A stretch of 5,853 bases of DNA. It comes from Acidobacteriota bacterium (GTDB lineage: Bacteria; Acidobacteriota; Vicinamibacteria; Vicinamibacterales; CAVVIG01). Positions 1 to 5,427 of the stretch are shown in pieces. Where the stretch lies: positions 1 through 5,853 of the forward strand of contig QHWL01000120.1 of assembly GCA_003222555.1 (NCBI GenBank). Reading direction: 5' to 3'. Positions within the stretch are counted from its first letter, which is position 1, and each line of letters opens with the position of its first letter. A program made the translations under genes and the position numbers. The notes beneath the pieces were generated by a model that was given only the letters and a program-made list of their open reading frames with translations, made no database searches and was not told the origin of the DNA.

Positions 1-147
1 GATCTTCCGGATGCCGGCGAGCATCAACGTCGACAGGGGGTAGTAGATCATCGGCTTGTTATAGATCGGCAGGAGCTGTTTGCTGACGGCGCGCGTCAGC
101 GGATGCAGCCGCGATCCCGAACCGCCGGCGAGGATGATCCCTTTCAT
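1..147 (-). CDS. rmlA: Glucose-1-phosphate thymidylyltransferase, N-terminal part (cut by window edge)
   Basis: Only the first 49 codons lie in the window; the gene continues beyond base 1. The protein begins [20 protein letters not shown], followed by [20 protein letters not shown]. This is the nucleotide-binding N-terminus of RmlA: the GGSGSRL loop (residues 8-14) binds the dTTP phosphates, and the [12 protein letters not shown] block (22-33) carries the conserved lysine of sugar nucleotidyltransferases. RmlA is cytoplasmic and joins glucose-1-phosphate to dTTP, giving dTDP-glucose, the first step of dTDP-L-rhamnose synthesis. The ATG at 145-147 is the universal RmlA start (MKGIILAGG). No clear Shine-Dalgarno sequence precedes it. 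It lies downstream of rmlB on the same strand, and RmlB uses its product. The 97-nt gap between them contains a hairpin repeat. What remains unseen is the rest of the protein, so an intact gene cannot be confirmed. Confidence 0.93.
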   Translation of the reverse strand, partial: MKGIILAGGSGSRLHPLTRAVSKQLLPIYNKPMIYYPLSTLMLAGIRKI

Positions 148-165
148 TGCGCACGGCAAATGCAA

Positions 166-229
166 CCACGAAAACACGAAGACACGAAAAAGACACCACC
201 GTCTTCTTCGTGTTTTCGTGCCTTCGTGG
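166..229. repeat. Inverted repeat with period-8 CACGAA units, between rmlB and rmlA
   Basis: Two 29-nt arms (166-194 and 201-229) are reverse complements at 25 of 29 positions and enclose a 6-nt loop (accacc). Each arm is built of imperfect tandem 8-mers of the type CACGAARA, seen on the opposite strand as TTCGTGTY/TTCGTGCC. In RNA this would be a long imperfect stem. It fills two thirds of the 97-nt gap between the rmlB stop and the rmlA start and lies in no gene. Similar CACGAA-rich intergenic repeats are, from memory, common in Acidobacteria and some other environmental phyla. Whether it acts on transcription or is only a parasitic repeat cannot be told from the sequence; there is no U-run typical of an intrinsic terminator. 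Confidence 0.8.
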
Positions 230-244
230 CCAGAGGGGTCCGCG

Positions 245-1336
245 TCACCCTTGACGTTCCCCCAGCCCCAATCGTTCGCGATCGTAGCGGCCGGCCTGCA
301 CGGCGTCGCACCAGTCGCGATGGTCGAGGTACCAGCGCGCTGTCGCTTCCAGGCCGTCCTCGAATGCGCAGCGCGGCGCCCATCCGAGCTCACGGCGAAT
401 CTTGCTGGCGTCGATGGCGTAGCGCCGATCGTGGCCGGGACGATCGGGCACAAATGTCTTCAAGGCGCGATAGCCGGCCATCCTCGCGAACTTGAAGGCG
501 GGATTGGAACGGGCGGGCCGCAGCGCTTCGAGCACCTCGCAGATTCGGTCGACGATCTGGAGATTGCTCCGTTCGTTGCCGCCGCCGACATTGTACTTTT
601 CACCGGCGCGCCCCTTCCGCAGCACGAGCAGAATTCCCGCGCAGTGATCGTCCACGTGCAGCCAGTCGCGCACATGACCGCCGTCCCCGTAGATCGGCAG
701 CGGGCGTCCCTCGAGCCCGTTCAACATCATCAGCGGGATCAGCTTTTCCGGGAACTGATACGGCCCATAGTTGTTCGAACAATTGGTGATGAGGACCGGC
801 AACCCGTAGGTGTGAAAATAGGCCCGCACGAGATGGTCGGCCGATGCCTTGCTCGCCGCGTACGGCGAGTTGGGCGCGTACGGCGTCTCTTCGCTGAACT
901 GGCCGCTCGACCCGAGCGTGCCGTACACTTCGTCGGTCGACACGTGCAGGAAGCGAAACCTCTCGCGCTCGGTCGGCGAGAGCGTGGCGACGAATTGCCG
1001 CGCCGTCTCCAGGAGGACGAACGTGCCGACGACGTTCGTTTCGACGAAGGCGCGCGGGCTGTCGATGGAGCGGTCGACGTGCGTCTCGGCCGCCAGATTC
1101 AAGACCGCGTCGGGCCGCTCCTCGGCGAATACGCGAGTCATCACGGCCCGATCGGCAATATCCGCCCGCACGAAGCTGACGCGGGGATCTTTGAGCGGCT
1201 GTTCGAGGTTCAGCAGGCTGCCCGCGTAGGTGAGTTTGTCGACGACGACGAGACGGTCGGCGGTGTGAACGAGCGCGTGCTGGACGAGGTTCGACCCGAT
1301 GAAACCTGCGCCACCGGTGATGAGGAGAGTGGGCAT
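245..1336 (-). CDS. rmlB: dTDP-glucose 4,6-dehydratase
   Basis: This 363-residue protein is a short-chain dehydrogenase/reductase of the extended type, close to the usual RmlB length of about 350. It removes water from dTDP-glucose to give dTDP-4-keto-6-deoxyglucose, using tightly bound NAD+, in the cytoplasm; this is step two of dTDP-L-rhamnose synthesis. Motifs seen in order: the Rossmann loop TGGAGFIG (7-14), VVDKLTYAG (31-39), [10 protein letters not shown] (82-91), the catalytic TDEVYG (134-139, with Asp135 and Glu136), the Tyr159-x3-Lys163 pair in [16 protein letters not shown] (185-192), and [12 protein letters not shown] (298-309). All key residues are present. The ATG at 1334-1336 is well fixed, because an in-frame TAA lies only five codons upstream, inside the preceding repeat. 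No Shine-Dalgarno is visible; the repeat arm touches the start codon. Downstream comes rmlA, so the two act in one pathway and are probably co-transcribed. Confidence 0.97.
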   Translation of the reverse strand: MPTLLITGGAGFIGSNLVQHALVHTADRLVVVDKLTYAGSLLNLEQPLKDPRVSFVRADIADRAVMTRVFAEERPDAVLNLAAETHVDRSIDSPRAFVETNVVGTFVLLETARQFVATLSPTERERFRFLHVSTDEVYGTLGSSGQFSEETPYAPNSPYAASKASADHLVRAYFHTYGLPVLITNCSNNYGPYQFPEKLIPLMMLNGLEGRPLPIYGDGGHVRDWLHVDDHCAGILLVLRKGRAGEKYNVGGGNERSNLQIVDRICEVLEALRPARSNPAFKFARMAGYRALKTFVPDRPGHDRRYAIDASKIRRELGWAPRCAFEDGLEATARWYLDHRDWCDAVQAGRYDRERLGLGERQG

Positions 1337-1409
1337 GCAATTTACAATTTACAAAGAGAACACGCGATGGCCGTCCTTTGTGAATTGCCAATTGTAAATT
1401 GTAAATTGC
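1337..1409. repeat. Perfect 18-bp inverted repeat with period-7 TTGTAAA units, upstream of rmlB
   Basis: Bases 1337-1354 (gcaatttacaatttacaa) are the exact reverse complement of 1392-1409 (ttgtaaattgtaaattgc). Each arm is two and a half copies of the 7-mer TTGTAAA. The loop is 37 nt and contains a further degenerate copy near 1379-1391. The element takes up nearly the whole 77-nt gap: it begins 4 nt past the DGQHR gene's stop codon and ends against the rmlB ATG. It is far more AT-rich than the surrounding DNA, which suggests an inserted repeat. In the mRNA the 3' arm would place the rmlB start at the base of a hairpin. Confidence 0.85.
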
Positions 1410-1413
1410 CGCG

Positions 1414-2556
1414 TCAGACCGTCGCGCCTTCCGGATATTGGAGAGCGAGCCTCAACTCTTTTGCCAGCGAATCCACCGTCGTTCCGGCCCGCTTCCACGC
1501 GCCTTCGGTCTCGAACCGCAAATCGCCGATGCGGCGGCCCCATGGCGCGATGACACGTCCGATGGCGCGGAAATCGGCGCGATCGGCGTGCTCCTGGTCG
1601 AGCCGGCGGATCACGTCGGGCGCGACCCGCGCGAACGCCCTGAGCGCGGACGCCGACTTGATGCTGTACTTCCGCCCGTTCCACGCGCCGCCGAAAACGA
1701 GCGCGATCTGCTTAAAGTAGTTCACGAAAAACTTCTTCGCCTCCTCGTGGAGGTCGCCCGACTTGCGCGGGCCGAAGGCGTCGGTCGCGAACAGCCTTTT
1801 CAGCTCCTGCGCGAGCGGCGCCTGCGCGACGTGCCCGCGTCCGACGCCGAGCAGCTTGATCTCGTCGTAGAGCGGCGAGTCTTCGCGGTCGTTCAACGCG
1901 CGAACGACGTCGTGCGCCGTCGCCAGATTGTCGTCGCGATACAGCTGCCGCCCCGACAAGCTGACCAGATGCGAGGGGTTCAACCGCGTGTGCTTGGCGT
2001 TGATCGTGACGAACATCTGAACGACATGATCTTCCGGTAGACGATCGAAGATGATCGCGGGCACGCTGAACTCTTCGCCGGCGAATCGATCGATGTCCGC
2101 GTGAAGCGCGAGCAGCCGATGCTGTCCGTCAATGGCGCGCAGAATGCCTTCCCGCTCGGGGACTTTCAGGATGCCGAGCCGCGAGTCGTCGCCCGCCGGC
2201 TGGAACGCGAGCTTCTCGTCGCAGGAGATGATCACTGCGCCGGGAATCGACGGCAGGTCGCGCGCCTGACGGCACTGCTCGTAATACTGGACGAGCTCGT
2301 CGATCTTGCGCCGGATGATCTGACGCTGGTACGCCTTCTCGCTCGACGCGATGCGCCGTTCGAGGAGATCCCAATTGACCTTGGACGGCACGGCCGCGCC
2401 CGGCCGCTGCCGACCGCCGCGGACGGGGGGTTGCGCGGCATCGCCGTAATTGAGAACCTCAAACCGGACGAGCTTGTCGATGTCACCGGCCGTGAGCGAC
2501 GCCTGGTAGAACTGCACGCCGAACTGCTGCATGCGGATCGCGGCAACGTTAATCAT
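1414..2556 (-). CDS. DGQHR-domain protein (DndB-like)
   Basis: This 380-residue protein carries the signature DGQHR (residues 143-147, in AIDGQHRLLAL), followed by the FVTINAKHTRLNPSHLVSL block (182-200), as in the DGQHR/DndB family. DndB is the regulator associated with DNA phosphorothioation (dnd) clusters; related proteins occur in 7-deazaguanine DNA-modification (dpd) clusters and also alone. The D-G-x-H-R-x-x-A pattern resembles the ParB/sulfiredoxin-type nucleotide-binding motif, which is my inference. No signal peptide or membrane segment is seen, so it should be cytoplasmic. The open frame extends to a TTG at 2670, but I chose the ATG at 2554-2556: family members start near this VAAIRMQQFGVQFYQ block, and a candidate promoter lies inside the longer frame. 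A GGGAGG lies 18 nt before this ATG, rather far for a ribosome site. No dndCDE or dpd genes are in view, so its function here is unknown. Confidence 0.85.
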   Translation of the reverse strand: MINVAAIRMQQFGVQFYQASLTAGDIDKLVRFEVLNYGDAAQPPVRGGRQRPGAAVPSKVNWDLLERRIASSEKAYQRQIIRRKIDELVQYYEQCRQARDLPSIPGAVIISCDEKLAFQPAGDDSRLGILKVPEREGILRAIDGQHRLLALHADIDRFAGEEFSVPAIIFDRLPEDHVVQMFVTINAKHTRLNPSHLVSLSGRQLYRDDNLATAHDVVRALNDREDSPLYDEIKLLGVGRGHVAQAPLAQELKRLFATDAFGPRKSGDLHEEAKKFFVNYFKQIALVFGGAWNGRKYSIKSASALRAFARVAPDVIRRLDQEHADRADFRAIGRVIAPWGRRIGDLRFETEGAWKRAGTTVDSLAKELRLALQYPEGATV

Positions 2557-2612
2557 AGGATGAGTCCCGAACGCCTCCCGACGGCCCCTTTCAAGCGGGC
2601 GCAAAGAGCCGA

Positions 2613-2643
2613 ATTGTAACCGACCGCGTGGCGGGCTTCTCAA
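2613..2643 (-). promoter_or_regulatory. Candidate sigma70-type promoter for the DGQHR gene
   Basis: On the minus strand, TTGAGA (2638-2643, five of six to consensus) is followed after 19 nt by TACAAT (2613-2618, five of six). Transcription would start near 2606, about 50 nt before the ATG at 2556. The 19-nt spacer is longer than the ideal 17, which lowers confidence. The promoter would also serve rmlB and rmlA if transcription passes the hairpins between the genes. Its position argues against the longer TTG-initiated reading of the DGQHR gene. Confidence 0.4.
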
Positions 2644-2847
2644 CGGTTTTTTCGCCGCCGCGCACGGCAACGGCGCAAGCTCAAGCCAACAGCAGTGAGC
2701 TAAGTATCACGTACTAAAGGGGTTCTGTCATGTCCCCCCGCGGATGACCCGTGGAAGAGCGACCCGCGATCGGCTGGGCGCCCGTCGGCGCTCGGATGCG
2801 GTCTTTTATCGTAATTAATTGCAAGCCAAGCACTTGGGACAACAGCC

Positions 2848-2870
2848 GAAAAGGGGTCGTACCCCTTTTC
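2848..2870. repeat. REP-like palindromic hairpin, possible bidirectional terminator
   Basis: Bases 2848-2857 (gaaaaggggt) and 2861-2870 (accccttttc) form a perfect 10-bp stem around a 3-nt loop. The A-run, GC core and T-run are symmetrical, so on either strand the RNA hairpin would end in UUUU. It lies 49 nt after the stop codon of the acyltransferase gene and could end that transcript. AAAAGGGGTnnnACCCCTTTT palindromes are, from memory, widely dispersed in environmental bacterial genomes, so a REP-type repeat is at least as likely as a dedicated terminator. Confidence 0.6.
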
Positions 2871-2919
2871 CGATCCCTCTTCCGACCGTGCGCCAGGCGC
2901 GCGAGAATGCGCGTACAGC

Positions 2920-4056
2920 TCACCAAGCGGTGGCGGGTTGGGGCGCTTGTCTGGCGCGGCGGCGACCGGTCCATCGCGCGACGATACGATCCTTGAGGAC
3001 GACCGCACCGTACATGAGCGTCGTAAACAGCGTGTACGCCACGAAAGCTCCCCAGAGCGGTAAGCGCGCGTGCAATGGCCCGCTCAAATAGCCGTACACG
3101 AGCTCCACGTGGATCCAGTAGACAAACAGAGAGCTGCGGCCAAAGCGACTGAGCGGACGAAGCTCCATCCCCCGCCGTCCCGCCAGCTGCGCCAGCGTGT
3201 AAATTGCAGCGAACGCGAGCATTAGAGTGCCCACGCGGATCATGAAAAAGGTCGGCGAGGTCGTCCAGAATGACGACTCGCGATAAATCGTCGGCAGCGT
3301 GGCGGCATAGAAGCCCGCCCCAACGAGGACCCCGCCGGCGCCGGTCAGCCACATCCACAGTCGGTGCTCTCCAGCGGCCTCGCGGGTGGGAGCGAGCAAC
3401 GCCCCAACCGCGGCGCCGGCGAATACGAATCCGGTCCATGGCAGCGCGGTGAATGTCGTATAGCCATCGGCCGGCCTGAGGTACCACTGCACCCACGTCG
3501 GCAGGTCGTTCACCAGCGCGCTGGCACGAACGACAGGCGTCAGCATTGCCAACGCGAGCGCCATTGTCGCGTATGACGCGACCAACCCCCGTGTCGTTCT
3601 GGCGAGACCCCAGACGAGCCCCGCTGCGGCGATCGACGGTCCCATGATGTTGAGGATGTCGACGCGGAACAACGACACAAGATTTCCACCGGGCGTCACG
3701 ACGAAGCTCTGAAGACGGAAGAGAAATGCCAGCAGGAAGATTTCGAGACCGCGCCGGCAGACCGCGTCGACGGCCGCTCGGCGGCTGCCTTCGCGCCGTG
3801 CAACGCTCGCCGCGGAAAGCACGAGCGACACCCCTGCAAGCCACAGGAACAATGGCGCCGCGAATCCGCCGAGAATCAACGCATGACGAAAGGCCGCCGT
3901 GTGTCGGGCGACACCCAGCGTCCAGGCGTCGGTGGTATGCGCCTCGATCATGAGGAGCAGGGCGAGCGCCCGCGCCCAGTCGATGTACGGACGGCGCGCG
4001 GCTGCAAGCGCGTCCACGCGCGAAGGCCCGCCGCCCGCGCTGTTCGGGGTCACCAT
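2920..4056 (-). CDS. DUF1624 / heparan-alpha-glucosaminide N-acetyltransferase-like membrane protein
   Basis: With the ATG at 4054-4056 the protein has 378 residues and about ten hydrophobic segments, so it is an inner-membrane protein. The N-terminal block RPYIDWARALALLLMIEAHT (residues 22-41) is the start of the DUF1624/HGSNAT-like acyltransferase domain, including a conserved Arg-Ala-Leu helix and His40. Further family-like parts are FRVDILNIMGPSIA (130-143) and, near the end, FGRSSLFVYWIHVELVYGYL (305-324) with His316. Relatives move an acyl group across the membrane to a sugar; the bacterial substrate is not known, and cell-envelope glycan is a guess. The broader acyltransferase-3 (OatA-like) family is the alternative. 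The C-terminus is arginine-rich. An in-frame GTG at 4135-4137, only 9 nt after the iron-permease stop, would add 27 polar residues; neither start has a good ribosome site. Same strand and tight spacing suggest co-transcription with the permease. Confidence 0.82.
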   Translation of the reverse strand: MVTPNSAGGGPSRVDALAAARRPYIDWARALALLLMIEAHTTDAWTLGVARHTAAFRHALILGGFAAPLFLWLAGVSLVLSAASVARREGSRRAAVDAVCRRGLEIFLLAFLFRLQSFVVTPGGNLVSLFRVDILNIMGPSIAAAGLVWGLARTTRGLVASYATMALALAMLTPVVRASALVNDLPTWVQWYLRPADGYTTFTALPWTGFVFAGAAVGALLAPTREAAGEHRLWMWLTGAGGVLVGAGFYAATLPTIYRESSFWTTSPTFFMIRVGTLMLAFAAIYTLAQLAGRRGMELRPLSRFGRSSLFVYWIHVELVYGYLSGPLHARLPLWGAFVAYTLFTTLMYGAVVLKDRIVARWTGRRRARQAPQPATAW

Positions 4057-4146
4057 CGATGATCGGTCGATCGTGGCGGAGACCTTCGGACTACCGATCC
4101 AAGTGAAGTCGGCGTTGGTGGGAGGCTTGAGGGCCACGCCTCGACG

Positions 4147-4914
4147 TTAGACGCTTCTCTGCTGCACGGCGCGCTTCGGAATGAGCGTGCTGATGACGAG
4201 CCACGCGAGCGGCAACATGACCAGAAGATAGCTGAGATACTGGCCGAAGCGTCCGTCCGGGCCGTACGGTTCGGTCGCCAGATGGAGCGGCTCGCTGTAG
4301 GGGAATATGTTGGCCTCCATCAACTCGTGGAAACCGTAGATGAGCAACTGCACGACGAACACAAGCAGAAACACCGCCGTCACCTGGAAAAACAATCCCA
4401 GATTCACGCGGTGCCCGTATCGCGACCACAGCCACGCGACGAAGGCCGCCGACGTCGTGCCGATCGTGGCACCCATGATGATTTTTAACGATTGGATTTG
4501 GAACAGCAGCGTCCCCATCAAAAGCGCCGTCTCCATGCCCTCGCGCGTGATCATCAGCAGCGTGAAGAGGAACACGCCGACAAACGCCGCCGTGCCGGTT
4601 TTGAGCGTCGAGCTGTGGAGGTGCCCTTCGATGTCGTGCTTGATGCGGCGGGCCGTGCGCCACATATGGACCGTGAGCGATGCCACGGAAACCGCGGCAA
4701 CGATGGCGAGCGTGCCTTCCCACAGCGAATGGTTCGCCGCGCGCTGGAACAGGAATGCGGCCCCGATGCTGATCAGGACCGACAGTGCGATGCCCCACTG
4801 CACAGCGGGGACGAGCTCGCGACGTCCGCTCTTCCGGAGATACGCGAGGCTGATGGCGACAATCAGAAAGGCCTCGAGCCCTTCTCGGAGGGTGATGACA
4901 AACGCCTGAAACAT
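4147..4914 (-). CDS. FTR1/EfeU-family iron permease
   Basis: This 255-residue integral membrane protein belongs to the iron/lead transporter family (FTR1, EfeU), which brings ferric or ferrous iron across the cytoplasmic membrane. Both iron-binding REGxE motifs are present: REGLE at 10-14 in the first membrane helix, and REGME at 124-128 in the fourth. About seven hydrophobic segments follow the family pattern, ending in a helix at about 226-246. EfeU has about 275 residues, so this one is slightly short. The chosen ATG (4912-4914) starts MFQAFVITLREGLEAFLIVA, which is where family members begin. The frame stays open to an ATG at 5232, but that extension of 106 residues is not membrane-like and overlaps the promoter. 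AGG occurs 10 nt before the ATG, a weak ribosome site. No EfeO, EfeB or multicopper oxidase gene is in view. A promoter and Fur-like operator lie just upstream. Confidence 0.93.
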   Translation of the reverse strand: MFQAFVITLREGLEAFLIVAISLAYLRKSGRRELVPAVQWGIALSVLISIGAAFLFQRAANHSLWEGTLAIVAAVSVASLTVHMWRTARRIKHDIEGHLHSSTLKTGTAAFVGVFLFTLLMITREGMETALLMGTLLFQIQSLKIIMGATIGTTSAAFVAWLWSRYGHRVNLGLFFQVTAVFLLVFVVQLLIYGFHELMEANIFPYSEPLHLATEPYGPDGRFGQYLSYLLVMLPLAWLVISTLIPKRAVQQRSV

Positions 4915-4933
4915 TATGAAGACGCCTGAACAA

Positions 4934-4948
4934 TGAGACTCAGTCTCA
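4934..4948. promoter_or_regulatory. Fur-like 7-1-7 operator
   Basis: TGAGACTCAGTCTCA is a perfect 15-nt palindrome: 7-bp half-sites around one central base. The Fur 7-1-7 consensus TGATAATnATTATCA matches at 10 of 14 half-site positions, and Fur sites starting TGAGA are known from several bacteria. It lies 19 nt before the permease ATG and about 6 nt past the predicted transcription start, where a bound repressor would block the promoter. An iron-related gene directly downstream makes Fur the best candidate; another MarR- or TetR-size dimeric repressor is not excluded. Confidence 0.55.
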
Positions 4949-4960
4949 GAACTGCAAAAC

Positions 4961-4989
4961 AGTGTACTTCGAGATATCCGACCGGTCAA
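4961..4989 (-). promoter_or_regulatory. Candidate sigma70-type promoter for the iron permease gene
   Basis: On the minus strand, TTGACC (4984-4989, five of six) is separated by exactly 17 nt from TACACT (4961-4966, four of six). The start of transcription would be near 4954, giving a leader of about 40 nt that contains the Fur-like palindrome. Spacing and orientation to the gene are ideal. It probably also drives the acyltransferase gene behind the permease. Confidence 0.55.
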
Positions 4990-5094
4990 GTCGGGGATGA
5001 TCGCTCTTTTCGAGGCCCTGACGGGCGCGCCGAAATCGCACAAAAAGACCTCACACCATCCGCCGCCAGCCACAGCGCCGCCGATCAAGAACCT

Positions 5095-5117
5095 GTGAAC
5101 GGTTGGAACCGGATCAC
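5095..5117. repeat. Imperfect dyad, possible operator
   Basis: GTGA (5095-5098) and TCAC (5114-5117) flank CGGTT-GG-AACCG (5100-5111), giving nine paired positions interrupted by one base on the left and two on the right. It sits in the middle of the divergent intergenic region, over 100 nt from either promoter. A regulator binding site is possible but nothing identifies the regulator; chance is a fair alternative. Confidence 0.25.
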
Positions 5118-5156
5118 GCAGCGCGTTTGCCAACAGTGCCTGTGAAGAAACCGTCA

Positions 5157-5174
5157 ACCGCCGAGACCGCGGAG
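5157..5174. repeat. Tandem pair of 9-mers (ACCGCSGAG)
   Basis: accgccgag (5157-5165) is followed directly by accgcggag (5166-5174), differing at one base, and then by gcg. It looks like a short relic of the CCGCGGAG-type intergenic repeats seen in similar genomes; no inverted partner is present here. Confidence 0.3.
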
Positions 5175-5318
5175 GCGAAAACGTTAAGAATTCTCGGCAT
5201 GCGGCTGCGAGCTCTGCGTTCAATCGTCCCATTTTTTCATAGGCTCAACAGGTTTGTCGGAAACGCGGACGGCCGCCGCGCGACGGTCACCGAGTGGTGT
5301 CCTCGCCAGACGACCCGC

Positions 5319-5336
5319 ATCCGTCCCCGGACGGAT
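5319..5336. repeat. Perfect 8-bp inverted repeat, possible operator of the VWFA gene
   Basis: atccgtcc (5319-5326) and ggacggat (5329-5336) are exact reverse complements with a 2-nt centre. It lies about 55 nt upstream of the proposed -35 box of the VWFA gene, a position open to an activator or upstream repressor. There is no T-run, so a terminator is unlikely; the 2-nt centre also makes it a poor RNA hairpin. Confidence 0.35.
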
Positions 5337-5390
5337 ACAGACTGCATGGCGTCCGCGCTCGAGATCCGCCATCAAGCCGGTGTCGTCGAA

Positions 5391-5419
5391 ATCACATCGG
5401 GAACGCCGGTTGCTATAAG
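5391..5419 (+). promoter_or_regulatory. Candidate promoter for the VWFA gene, leaderless or nearly so
   Basis: ATCACA (5391-5396, four of six to TTGACA) is followed after 17 nt by TATAAG (5414-5419, five of six to TATAAT). Only 8 nt separate the -10 box from the ATG at 5428, so transcription should begin at or just before the start codon. This agrees with the lack of a Shine-Dalgarno sequence there. Confidence 0.5.
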
Positions 5420-5427
5420 CTGTCTCT

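Larger units (their letters stand above)
2557..2919. other. Non-coding region between the acyltransferase and DGQHR genes
   Basis: No convincing gene was found in these 363 bases. Frames open on either strand have low-complexity, arginine/proline-rich translations without recognisable motifs. The part next to the DGQHR gene holds its candidate promoter (2613-2643). The middle contains a short G-run/C-run pair (GGGG at 2719-2722, CCCCCC at 2734-2739) and an AT-rich patch around 2803-2824. A strong hairpin lies at 2848-2870. The rest shows nothing further. Confidence 0.6.
4915..5427. other. Divergent intergenic region between the iron permease and VWFA genes
   Basis: This 513-nt region separates two genes transcribed away from each other. 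The left end carries the permease promoter and operator; the right end carries the VWFA promoter. Between them I see three small repeats (5095-5117, 5157-5174, 5319-5336) and no credible gene. Two frames of about 70 codons on the plus strand (4933-5145, 5294-5506) lack ribosome sites and recognisable motifs; the second overlaps the VWFA gene start in another frame. Confidence 0.6.

Noticed and set aside
166..229. CRISPR array or intrinsic terminator reading of the CACGAA repeat
   Set aside because: Units are 8 nt without spacers, so it is not CRISPR; no U-run follows the stem, so a standard intrinsic terminator is not supported.
80..1720. A 546-codon open frame on the plus strand, the longest in the window
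   Set aside because: It lies antisense to rmlA, rmlB and the end of the DGQHR gene, runs through both hairpin repeats, and its translation is Arg/Val/Glu-rich without motifs. It is a mirror effect of GC-rich coding DNA.
1438..2619. Plus-strand frames of 172-200 codons opposite the DGQHR gene
   Set aside because: They are antisense to a recognised family protein and have Arg/Glu/Leu-rich shadow composition.
2557..2670. N-terminal extension of the DGQHR protein to a TTG start
   Set aside because: The added 38 residues are Arg/Pro-rich, unlike the family N-terminus, and they overlap a candidate promoter; the ATG at 2556 fits the family better.
2778..2791. Small gcgcc-cgtc-ggcgc hairpin
   Set aside because: Only five pairs in GC-rich DNA and no T-run; expected by chance.
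2714..3844. A 376-codon minus-strand frame overlapping the acyltransferase gene
   Set aside because: It is out of frame with a gene that shows membrane helices and family motifs; its own translation is Arg-rich and low in structure.
4091..4933. A 280-codon minus-strand frame overlapping the permease gene
   Set aside because: It is shifted relative to the FTR1 frame with both REGxE motifs; the translation is His/Arg-rich and without motifs.
4915..5232. N-terminal extension of the iron permease by 106 residues
   Set aside because: Family members begin right at the first REGxE helix. The extension is not hydrophobic and covers the promoter and Fur-like palindrome.
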